From Peromyscus leucopus (lineage: Eukaryota; Chordata; Mammalia; Rodentia; Cricetidae), in NCBI RefSeq assembly GCF_004664715.2, contig NC_051082.1, positions 3,940,124 through 4,004,123 of the forward strand: a stretch of 64,000 bases of DNA, given 5' to 3'. Both the position numbers and the translations under genes were made by a program. Positions 54,906 to 64,000 of the stretch are shown here, piece by piece. Position 1 is the stretch's first letter. Each line of letters opens with the position of its first letter. The notes under the pieces were generated by a model. The model saw only the letters and a list, made by a program, of their open reading frames with translations. It had not been told where the DNA came from and did not search any database.

Positions 54906-55060
54906 GGGTGGTGGAGTGCTGGGGGCGTGGCTCAGTGGTGGAGTGCTGGGGGGCGTGGCTCAGTGGTGGAGTGCTGGGGGGGCGTGGGGGGGGGGGGGGG
55001 GGGGGGGGGGGCGTGGTGGAGTGGTGGAGGGCTGGGGGCGTGGCTCAGTGGTGGAGTGTT
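53786..55060 (+). repeat. Tandem array of a Pol III A-box-like segment (27-28 bp units)
   Basis: Roughly 40 units of 'cgtggctcagtggtgg' plus 'agtgctgggggg', with unit length varying with the G-run. TGGCTCAGTGG fits the Pol III A box and the start of an ID-type SINE. A B-box-like 'tgagtttgatctct' and GGAA-rich tail follow only once, after the array. Long G runs interrupt it. Confidence 0.92.
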
Positions 55061-55165
55061 GGTGTAGCTTAACTACACCAGGCCCTGAGTTTGATCTCTG
55101 TGCTGGGAAGAAAGGAAGGAAGGAAAAAAGAGGAGGGAGGCAGGGAGGGAAGAGGAAGGGAAGAG
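55061..55165 (+). repeat. 3' half of an ID-like SINE with GGAA tail
   Basis: 'caccaggccctgagtttgat' and 'ctctgtgctggg' correspond to the 3' half of an ID element, then a ggaaggaagg/gggaggcaggg tail. Confidence 0.7.
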
Positions 55166-55288
55166 GGAGAACCTCTTTGGATACACTTCAGGAGGGGCTG
55201 CTGTGGCCCACTCCCATTCAGACTCCCAGGCCCATTGAAGAACCAGCCTGCTCTGTTTCCTTCCACCTTAGGTTTAAAAGCCACCTTG

Positions 55289-55950
55289 TAGACAAACTAG
55301 GTTCATTCCTGTTTATGATTAAACCTGTTTCCCGGGGGCTGGAGAGATGGCTCAGCGGTAAGAGCACTGACTGCTCTTCCAGAGGACCCAGGTTCAATTC
55401 CCAGCACCTACATGGCAACTCACAACTGTCTATAACTCCTGTTCCAAGGGATCTGACACCCACACACAGACATACATGCAGGCAAAATACCAATGTACAT
55501 CAAATACAAATAAGTAAATTACTTTAAAAAAAAAAAAAAAAACACCCTGTTTCACAAGGATCGGGCTAGGCCTTGCTGTAACCCTAATTAAGAATGATTC
55601 TGTACTGCCTGTTCTAGGAATGGCCATCATGTCTCTGTTGCAAAAAGTTGTTTATACCAATCTTGCAACCCCGCCCTTGTTTCGAAAGGTTATATGACTC
55701 CCATGACATCCTTGTCATGACCACCTGTGATGTCCTGCTCCTGTAATCCTGCCTATTTCCCAGCCATTTGGAAACCCTCTAGCCCTGACCTATAAAGCCT
55801 CATCTTCCTCAAATCCAGTGCTGACCTCTCGAACCCCGTCTTAGGGGGAGGCAGCCAGTGTACATTATTTTAAAGAGCTTGCTTTAATGAGTTTAGCCAC
55901 AATGATTTGGGTCCATGATCTTTCTTCTCCCATCTTTGGGATTAACACCA
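55289..55950 (+). repeat. Solo ERV LTR interrupted by a B2
   Basis: From TGTAGACAAACTAGG to TTGGGATTAACA (TG...CA ends), with 'gacctataaagcctc' and 'gggggaggcagcc' in gammaretroviral-LTR-like order. The B2 at 55,336-55,540 splits it; the LTR resumes at 'caccctgtttcacaagg'. Confidence 0.6.
55336..55540 (+). repeat. B2 SINE
   Basis: Starts 'ggggctggagagatggctca', with 'gttcaattcccagcaccta' and a poly(A) tail. CCTGTTTC lies on both sides, a short target duplication. Confidence 0.93.
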
Positions 55951-56539
55951 TCATCAACTCCAAAAATCCATCCCTGGTCCCTCAGGCTAGAGGCTGGGCT
56001 AGGTGACACACCCCGTCCCCATGTATGAGAGAGTAGGCCACACCTGCTGGGGTCAGCCTCCTCAGTTCACTGGGTCTCCAGGCAGCATTTGGTATCCACC
56101 CTTCCTCCACGGTCACCATGTGAACCCTGGCCACCATGTGAACCCACCAAGTGGAGGGCGATTTGCCAGCAGGTGTTTCCCACACTAACCCTTCAGGGTG
56201 GAAGCCACAGCCACTTCCTTCCACCACAAAGGGAGTCCTGAGGCTGGAGCAAGACTTTTGAGAGCCGGAAGGACATGGGGCCAGGACATAGACCTTTAGT
56301 CTGAGCCCAAAGCCAGTGGATTGAGCCATTTATCAAGCGGCACAGGACAGAGCGACTGGGAAAGGAGTTGTTTGAGGGAAATTGCCAGGTCACATCTTTC
56401 CAAGACTCTGAGGGGACACAGCATGTAATGTGCTCATCGGGAAGCTGGTGCTGGGGGCAGGAGCCTATGGGGGCGGGGTGCATGAAAAGGCTGAAGTCTC
56501 CAAGAGCCCCCCCCCTTCTTTGTGGTTTAAAGTCCACAA

Positions 56540-56705
56540 GCCAACCCTCCCCTTAATCCAATTAAAATGGGCTTGTTTGTGCTTATCAGTTCTTTATTTC
56601 GCTTTGTTAAAAACAAGCAAATTACCCAGAGATCTCTACAGTCCCTGAACCAAAAGGCAGCTGTAATTCCATTCTGTTAAATCTAATTAAAGGCAACTGC
56701 TGGAA
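56540..56705. promoter_or_regulatory. Candidate conserved noncoding element
   Basis: AT-richer, non-repetitive block with ccttaatcc, ccaattaaaatgg, gcaaattacc, gctgtaattcc and tctaattaaagg. Motif density resembles that at 49,328-49,475. Function inferred. Confidence 0.38.
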
Positions 56706-56849
56706 GCGGACTCTGGTGGAGTGGAACAGATCAAGGAAAGGGAGGGCTCCGAGGACAGGAGGAACATGAAGAGGACCCAGAAGGGAATCACCCTGTCATG
56801 TGCTGACCGAGGGGCCTTAGCGTAGTGGGATTTTGTTCTCTTTTGCTTT

Positions 56850-57080
56850 GTTTGGGGGCTATGGTCTTACATAGCCCAGGCTGGCCTACCCCAAGACTCT
56901 CTAGGTAACCAAGGATGGCCCCGACCTCCTGATCCTCCTGCAGCCATTTCCCAAGCTCTAGGAGTGCAGACATGCATGGAACATCACACCCTGTTTGTGT
57001 GTACTAGGCATGGAACCCAGGGCCGTGCCTGGGCAGGCAGGCACCCTGCTCCCTCAGACAGGCCCCCAGCCCTACCGCAT
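56850..57080 (-). repeat. B4-type SINE (B1 + ID), reverse
   Basis: Reverse B1 landmarks ('tagcccaggctggcctaccc') followed by reverse ID landmarks ('aggcatggaacccagggcc', 'caggcccccagccct'). Confidence 0.7.
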
Positions 57081-57754
57081 TTCTTTATGTCATCAGCTCT
57101 ACCAGGCAGCCATGACAAGGGCCAGTTCGGCAGACGGAGGCTCGATGAGGGGAAGCAGTCTGGTCAGGCTGGGCCTCGAGCAGGATTTGACCGTCTGCCG
57201 GAGACCTTGGCGTGTCCAAATGGAAAGGAGGTGGCAAGACAACACGATGCCACAGCAAGGCTCCTGTCTCTGCCCGCCAAGTCCTGCCTCCCAGCGTCAG
57301 GAGATGCAGCTCGGGTCTAAGGAAGTGCTCTCCGCACACAGTAGGTCTGCATAAATGCTACCCCCTGATCACTGCCTTTCCTTTCTCTGCTCCCTTTTCC
57401 ATGCCAGAAGGCCGAGGCCAGAGCATGGCTGGTGATCTCACAGAGGTTGCAATGATCCTTGTCTGTGCTTGAGGCTGACCCTCTCTGGGCGCTTGGCTTC
57501 AAGCTGGGGTTCATGGCTTCTATTCACCACTGAAGTCTGGAGTGGGCTGAGGATAGACAGGCGAGGCCCGGTGTGGTCCAGGAGGCAGCATGGAGAGACA
57601 CTGGCCAGGGCCCTCACCCACTCCCATCCCCCACCCCCTGCCCAGAACACCTGCAGCAGACGCCAGCCAGAGCATCTTTCTCAAGGCGCCAACAGCCCGG
57701 GAATGGGTTCTTAATTCCTGGCAACCCTCAGTCAGGGCCCTCAGGAGCGGCAGC

Positions 57755-57910
57755 CCAGGTTCCAGGCAGCGTTAATCCCATTACACGTGCATTAAGAACC
57801 GGCCACACAGTTCCACCCTTTCCACGGATCTCTGCCAGCCACCGGCCCATCCCCAGGTTCCTAGAAATCCGTGGAGTTCCCTGTGAATGGCAGAAAATCG
57901 AGTGTGACAT
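57755..57910. promoter_or_regulatory. Possible conserved noncoding element
   Basis: Contains 'gcgttaatcccattacacgtg' (Bicoid/OTX-type TAATCC beside ATTA and an E-box) and 'gtgtgacatcacac' (CRE/AP-1-like palindrome) in unique sequence. Weak evidence. Confidence 0.25.
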
Positions 57911-58609
57911 CACACAGGAGCCTGAGAGCAGCGGCACGTGAGCCCTCTGGGGGAGAAGCCCTCTGTCACCGCCATCCATCGGCAGCTGGCCCTGAGTGAA
58001 ACCGGATGACACCAGGCACCTTTCTCTGGCTGCTTCTGTCCTTTGTGAAATGTGGAAAATGTGTGAATGATAGCAGAAGAGCTGTCCTACTCACCGCTAG
58101 GGCCTTTTCATTCTGACTTTCCGGACCCCTGGGGCTGTGGCTGAAGTGTTTGTGTCCCCTGCATAGTTCATGGTCAATCTGAACCCCAAATGTGACAGCG
58201 TTAGGAGGTGGGACCTGTAGCGGGTATGTTTGTTACTTCAGCATCTCTGTGGCCGCAGCACCTGGGGGGGGCAACTGAGGGTAAAGAGGATTGATTCGGG
58301 CTCACAGTCTGAGGGGAAGGAGAGGCGAGATCCTCACAGAGGAGTGTTTGGCAGGGGCTGTTCTAATCACAGTGGGCCAGGACGCAGAGAATGTGTGACA
58401 GACACCAGAGGCACTAACCCTCAGGAGTCCATCCCAGGCATCCTCCGTCCCAAACAGCACAGACAGCTGGGAGCCAGGTGCTCCTGGAGAACATGCCACG
58501 TTTGAAGTGTAGCATAGGTCACTGTCTTGAAGGAGGATTTCCCAACTCCTGTTTCTATTCATCTATTTTATGGTGCTAGGGATGAAACCCAGGGCCTCGC
58601 CGTTGTAGA

Positions 58610-59227
58610 CTATTGTTTGAAGATGTGTTGCATTCATTTATGCTGTGGAACATTTGTTTAATTAATGCAAAATGACATTTGTTTAATTAAAAAAATGTTG
58701 CATTTGTTTAACTCTGTGAAGCTGTGTTACTGTGCCTGTCTAAAACACCTGATCGTCTCAGTAAGGAGCTGAATGGCCAATAGCGAGGCAGGAGAAAGGA
58801 TAGGTGGGGCTGGCAGGCAGAGAGGATAAAGAGCAGGCAGGTGGGCAGTAACAGATCGGAGGCAAAGAGAATTCTGTGTTCAGCTGAGTACAAGTGAGTT
58901 AGGAAAGGCGCAAAGCAACAGAGAAGTCTTGGAAAAAAAAAAAAAAAAAAAAAGAAAAAAATCTGGTAGGAAAGAAGGAGAAGCAAAACAGGAGACAGGC
59001 ACACAGGCCCACACAGTCAGCCACGGAGTAAGAATGAAAGTAAGATATACAGAAGTAAGAAAAGGAATAAGCCCAGAAGCAAATCTGAGATGGGATAATA
59101 ATTTAAGTTAAGAAAAGCTACCAAGAAACAAGCCAAGTTTAGGCAGGGTATTTATAAGTAATAATAAGCCTCTGTGCGTGATTTTGTTGGAAGCTGGGTG
59201 GCGGGTCCCCCAAAGAGCAAAAGAGTA

Positions 59228-59274
<47 letters not shown>

Positions 59275-59286
59275 CAAACAAACAAA
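58610..59286 (+). repeat. Cricetid-type LTR/non-autonomous retroelement inserted in an ID SINE
   Basis: Recognised landmarks: 'gaagctgtgttactgtgcc', 'gccaatagcgaggcaggag', 'aagccaagtttaggcagg', 'gctgggtggcgggtccccca', ending in ATAA repeats. It lies between two halves of a reverse ID element (58,565-58,606 and 59,287-59,343). Confidence 0.7.
59227..59285. repeat. (ATAA)n microsatellite
   Basis: Eleven or more AAAT units followed by CAAA units. Confidence 0.95.
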
Positions 59287-60720
59287 CTACACCTCATGGA
59301 TGCTAGGCAAGTGCTCTACCACTGAGCTGCATCCCAGGCATCTTTTATTACTTTCAACATGTGAAGGATAAGGCTGGAAAAGCCCATCCCTGGATTCTCC
59401 TGGATCAGGGACACCAACCTGGCTCTGCTTCTCCAGGCTGAGTCAGGGTGTATTAGATGGATGATGCTCTTCTTGTTATGCCGCAGAAGCACCGTAAGGA
59501 AGGAAGGGTCTATTCTGGCTCACGGTTTGAGGATACAAGCCATCGTGGCAGAGAAATTGGGGTGCCAAGAGCCCGTCACCCTGCGTCCACAGTCAGGAAG
59601 CAGGGTGGGGGAAGGCTAGGGTTCGCCTCAGGTTTTCATTTTTTATTCAACCCAGAACTTCAGCCCTGGAGTGGTACTGGCCCTCATTCAGGGTGTGTCT
59701 TCCTCTCCAGTTCAACCTTTCTGGAAATACTCTTTAGACTTGTACCAGGAGGTGAGTCTCCATGGTGACTCAAGATCCCATCAAGCTGTCGATGTAGAGT
59801 GACCCTTCACGACAGGAGAATTAAAGGGGCGCTGTAGGAGACAGCGTAAACGTAGAAGGAGAGCAGGCATGAGACGGAGGGAGGAGAGGCAGGAGGAGGA
59901 GGAAGGAGAGGGAGTTGAGAGCGGGAGAGAGCCCTCAAGTCTGGGCTTGGCTTCTCCAAAAGCAGGAAGGTTCTCTGGAGTTCAGCCCACCTCCCACCCC
60001 TGGACCCATGTGGCCTGATGTGTGGTGGGAGCCAGTGAGACAGTCCTGAGGGAAGGCTGGGAAAAATCCAGGCGGACCCTGTGTGCAGCATTCTAACAAA
60101 ACCTAGATGAGGGGTGGGGCTGAGATGCTACAACTCACCTTTGGGGCACCCAGGCCAGTCTGCCAGGTCAGAACGGCTCCCTCTCCCCACTCTGTGTGCC
60201 CACAGGTGGTGTGTAACACACCCAGGAGCATAAACACTCAACTCACATGCTTCCCGAGGAGCATCACACTGTACCCACCACCTCCACCCCCCCCTCCACC
60301 CCTAGAAAACAGAGAGGGGACGGTGCATTCCCAGAAGTAAGGAGTGTGTGGTCCCAGAGAAGGTGTGATCATCTATAGGGGGACATCCAATGTCACTCAG
60401 ACTGAAATTTTACAACCGGGCTGGATTCCTTGGCTGTGGCTGCTGACTGAGCTCAACAACATAAAATGAGCCATGGGCAATGCAGGCTGCGTTCACAGCG
60501 TAGGAGGCCAGAAGCCCACAAGCCTCCGGTCTGCAGGGTTGGCTCCTTCTTCCAACAGTGAGGTGTCTTCTCTGCTCCCACCAGCAGGTAAGCGGCCATC
60601 CTCTCTAGTTTCCTCTGCCTCATCTTCCTTTTGGACCTGTGCTCCAATTCTTCCCTTCCCGTGGGGTTTTAGTCACACTGGATTAGGGCCACCTCAAGGA
60701 CCTCCTTTAACTTGATTGCT

Positions 60721-60747
60721 ATAAAAAAAAAAAAAAAAAAAAAAAAA
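60721..60747. repeat. Poly(A) run
   Basis: About 26 consecutive A without an attached SINE body that I can recognise. Confidence 0.9.
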
Positions 60748-61091
60748 CATCTACAAAGAGCTGCTGAGCTGCTGGGACAAAGGATGACAACATGTGGGTT
60801 TGGGGTGTGGTCCCGTCGAACCTGTGACGGGCCTGAAGCTTATTCGTGATAATCTGTCTCCCTTTGTTTTCTGCCGCTCAAGGTGGGGAACCGGGTCAGC
60901 TATAGACAGAGACGTTATATTTTCTTCTCTCGTCGCATAGAAGAAGCATGACTCCTGTAGGCTTAATACATATGTAAGCAGATGTATGCAACTTCCCAAA
61001 TCAATGACCTGGGTTAGGCATGACCCCAGGAACCACACAGCAAATACAGTCTAAGCAAAAGGCACAAGCCATTACAACAGCAAGAACAATT

Positions 61092-61681
61092 GTTGGGAGC
61101 GTAGCACCAAGGTCCTTGCAGCCACAGATCTTCAGAGAGACCAGGAATGTTACGCATACAGGGTTGCCTTTCCAATGGGAAAGATGAAAAACCTGTTCTT
61201 CCATCCAGAAAGCTGAGAATTGGAAATGATTAACAGCCTGGTGATCTGTGTTACCTGTTGGGCCAGGCCATACTAAGCTCTTACAACCAAAACCCAAGGT
61301 GGCTAACAATCTGAATGACCCAGATAACCAGAGGCTCCCCCAAGCTCCCCCATCCAGGCCCAGAGGTGGCTAGTAGACCAAATGACCTCTGCACTATCTG
61401 TATGACCTAGGCCAGGCCAGATCCTTAGGCCCTTAAGCTGGTACAGGTAGTGTATCTCTAGAACCTATCTTTTTGCAAGAAATGACATGTACTCTGAGTT
61501 GAGTTTCAATGTAACTATGATTCCTTGTGCAACAGGGATTGTATCACACCAGGAAAGTTTTTCCAAATTATACTGGGCTTAAGTACATTGGGAATAAACT
61601 ACCTGTTATTAGACTCCCCGAAGTCTGATCCAGGCTGACAAAGTCAATCTGGACTGGGTTTTCATTCTTATCTCTTTTCAT
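61092..61681 (+). repeat. Probable solo ERV LTR
   Basis: From TGTTGGGAGCGTAGC to TTATCTCTTTTCA, with 'gggaataaactacc' (poly(A) signal) near the 3' end. The order fits an ERVK-type LTR. Target duplication not evident. Confidence 0.5.
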
Positions 61682-62171
61682 GATTTGCTTCCCTGTATGA
61701 CACCTGCAGGCACCCCCACCCCCACCCCATCCAGCAAGCAAGCAAGCTTCCAAGCACACAACTGTAGGCCTCAGGACAGATGCTGCCCATGGCTTATTTT
61801 CCCTGAATGTGCATGCAATCCCACAAGGCTTTTTGGACTCCCAGTCTTACGGGGGAGAGAGCTGAGGCCTGGAGAGTTCTTTGCCTCATCAGATGGGCTG
61901 GATTCCAGACACTGTGTGGTCAGCTTCTCCTAGGCAGTCCCCCCTCCCCTTTCCAAGCTGCTTACCTCTGAAAGCTTCCAAAGAGCTCTTCGGTCTGACT
62001 CCCCACACTGAGCCCCCACCCCAGAGTGGAGCTGGGACCCAGAGATAAGGCTGGCAGCTGAAAGCTAGCTGACCTGGACCTGTTGGTGTCTTTGTTGTCA
62101 ACTTGACTGAATTTGGAATCTCCTGAAAGATTCTGGGTATGTCTGTGAGGGAGTTTCCAGGGAAAACCCAC

Positions 62172-62325
62172 CCTGGACGTAGAGGTGCACGCCTTTAATC
62201 CCAGCACTGAGGAGGCAGAGGCAGGCAGATCTCTGAGTTCCAGCCCAGCCTGGCCTACAGAGCAAGTTACAGGACAGCCAGGGCTACACAGAGAAACCCT
62301 GTCTCAAAAAACAACCAAAAAAACC
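62172..62325 (+). repeat. B1 SINE
   Basis: 'aggtgcacgcctttaatccc', 'agccagggctacacagag' and 'ccctgtctcaaaaaac'. It lies between two pieces of an older repeat with 'ttgtcaacttgactg' (62,085-62,170) and 'agcttgacagggtctagaat' (62,385-62,600). Confidence 0.92.
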
Positions 62326-62959
62326 CAGAAAATCTACTGATATTCTTCATCTGCTTCTTAAGTTCACAAGAGTGTGTGATAGTTAATCAGCTTGACAGGG
62401 TCTAGAATCAGCTTGGAGACAAAGCCCCAGGCTTCGTAAAAAGGAGATGTGGAGCTGGGCTGAGTACCTGTGCTTCTTGACTAGAAAGCAGTGTGACTCA
62501 AGGCTGTGGTGACTCACACTCTGGGCCTCTGAACCTTCCTTCCTTGACAGGGATTTGCTCACACATCTATTGCAGCCAGAGACAGGGACAAGGCTGAGAC
62601 ATTGAAAGAATAAAGCCGGTGTGGCTCATCTCTGTACTGATGAGTTGTAGGGCCAATTAAAGTATAGAGAATGTAGGCAGGGCGGGACGGGGCTGGACCA
62701 CACTGACCATAAAAGCTTCCACGTAGTTGACATTGGTTGGAGAACAAACTGTTCGAAGAGATGTTTATGCCCAGGAAGAGTCTAGGGAAATAACGTGAGA
62801 TTTATAACAGGGTTGCTGGTGGGAAAGAAGCCAGTGATGTTTTCCAGTCCGTGTGTATGAATGGTTTTGCTCACATGTGCGTCTGTGCACCCCGTGTGCC
62901 TGGTGCCTGTGGGAGTCAAAAGAGGGAAGTAGGCCATTCTTGACCGACAGAGCGGGTCC

Positions 62960-63300
62960 TAAATGGAGCTAGCCAGGAGATGAGAAGATAAAGTTTGGGA
63001 TCAAGAAGTTTCACAGAAGCTGGTGGTTCGTGCAAGCAAGTTTATTTAAGAAGCACAGCGCCTCATATACTATTTCCAGGGGAGAAAGGGGACAGAGTCA
63101 GATCAGAAACTGTCACACAATGGGACGAAGTCAGCAGGGAGCTAATCCAGCGATATTGCACAAGGAGAACACGATATCTCAAGATCATTATAGACAGAGC
63201 CTTGGGACTGATACCGCAGCCCCATATGGCAGGAAGAGCTGAATCCTCAGGGTCTGAAGACGCAGCCCCTGCAAGGCTCTAGCCCCAGGCCACTGCCAAT
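62960..63300 (-). repeat. Possible solo ERV LTR, reverse
   Basis: The minus strand reads 'cttaaataaacttgcttgc', a poly(A) signal in an LTR-like setting, preceded by a U3-like region. Boundaries not defined. Confidence 0.45.
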
Positions 63301-63399
63301 TCTGCCAAGCATATTCCTGGTTCCTTCTCCACACATGAGGGCCTTGGGGGAAAGCCTTGGATTTGCCCAACCCTCAACAAGAACTACATGGACAGTTGT

Positions 63400-63484
63400 G
63401 ACCCACTACCAAGATGCCTGGAATTGAACCTGGGTCCTCTGCAAGAATAAATGCTCTTAACCACTGAGCCATCTCTCCAGCCCG
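63400..63484 (-). repeat. B2/B3 SINE 5' fragment, reverse
   Basis: The reverse complement starts 'gggctggagagatggctcag' and runs to 'ggttcaattccaggcatc'. Confidence 0.9.
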
Positions 63485-64000
63485 TAGAAACATTTGCTTC
63501 CAATGGGCTGGGAAGCTGGTGGTCCCTACGGTGAGAGGGACCCAGGGAGTTCACACTTGTTTTCTTTCAGGTTCCTGCCTCTATCAGCCACTCACAGGGC
63601 TTGAGAAGGGAAGAGCTGATGGGTCAGAACCCTTCCTACTCAGAGGTTCAGGGCTAGAGGGGCGTTACTGGCAGGTGTGTATTCGATTCCAGAATCAGTC
63701 TCCACTCCACTCCCATTTAAGAATTGAGTCTTTTCTCTCCAACTCAACACCGAGCCTTTCTCCCCAGGGGGTCTTGATTCCCTGGGATCTGACTTACATC
63801 ACAGGAAGCAGAATGTGTAGTGACCGGGGAAAGTCTGAGTTCCCCTCTGAACACCAGCTCGGATTCCAACTCCACTACAGCCAGCACCCGGTACAACTGA
63901 CTCATGAAACTAGGATTGTGCTGAGTCCCCAGAGCCCAGCAAGTACTCAACGCTAACCCACAGATGGGCATCTGTGTGGATCTGACTGTCACCTTCCTCA

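Larger units (their letters stand above)
39673..64000. other. Intergenic region downstream of Wscd2
   Basis: No open frame here has both splice logic and recognisable protein similarity; the longest frames fall in tandem repeats. Repeats and candidate regulatory blocks are listed separately. Between them, 41.5-43.0, 43.4-44.3, 45.3-46.0, 47.75-48.1, 48.85-49.3, 52.6-53.05, 57.1-58.2, 60.1-61.0 and 63.5-64.0 kb hold unique sequence in which I see no feature. Non-coding transcripts cannot be excluded. Confidence 0.65.

Noticed and set aside
53702..55527. Open frames of 180-314 residues on the + strand
   Set aside because: They are translations of the A-box array in three frames; the repeat happens to lack stops.
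39673..64000. A neighbouring coding gene downstream (for example the receptor gene that follows WSCD2 in other mammals)
   Set aside because: No single-exon receptor-length frame or recognisable exon is found on either strand; that gene must lie beyond the window.

Overview
The window is mammalian nuclear DNA from a muroid rodent. B1, B2/B3, ID and B4-type SINEs, rodent LTRs and short microsatellites are spread throughout. Several B1 copies (1-67, 48,120-48,200, 50,959-51,134) carry diagnostic segments, such as 'gagccaggcggatct' and 'ggaaaggcacaaagctac', that I associate with cricetids (hamsters, voles, deer mice) rather than Mus or Rattus. The species call is therefore 'probably a cricetid', by inference.

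The only protein-coding gene I can support is Wscd2, on the + strand. The window starts inside an intron and holds the seven last coding exons: 6808-6922, 9180-9364, 19048-19169, 20632-20806, 23828-23992, 27990-28190 and 37745-38097. Every junction is GT-AG, every codon phase fits, and together they give 437 uninterrupted residues plus a stop. They encode two WSC cysteine domains followed by a PAPS-dependent sulfotransferase domain. The first coding exon (cytosolic tail, membrane anchor and stem, about 128 residues if the protein has the usual ~565) lies upstream of the window. A 3'UTR of about 1.6 kb ends near 39,672 after an ATTAAA signal.

The introns (1.5-9.7 kb) hold old MIR pieces, rodent SINEs, a 379-bp-class rodent repeat that split a GAT-rich array (intron 20,807-23,827), a VNTR that starts 14 bases after the exon 27990-28190 donor, two AT-rich conserved-looking blocks at about 30.2 and 31.2 kb, and an antisense LTR retroelement remnant with a leucine-tRNA-like primer site (about 34.7-37.15 kb).

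The 24 kb downstream of the gene (39.7-64 kb) shows no coding gene. Its notable contents are: two 29-bp minisatellite arrays in inverted orientation (40,271-40,580 and 41,149-41,500); a purine-only tract (43.1-43.3 kb); a GGAT array (47.3-47.7 kb); a homeodomain-site-rich block (49,328-49,475) that looks like a conserved enhancer; a 1.3-kb array made of about 40 copies of a Pol III A-box-like segment (53.8-55.06 kb); and several solo LTRs, some with nested SINEs.

I see no sign of a prokaryotic, viral or otherwise exotic functional system. The unusual items are structural (inverted and tandem arrays) and putative regulatory blocks.
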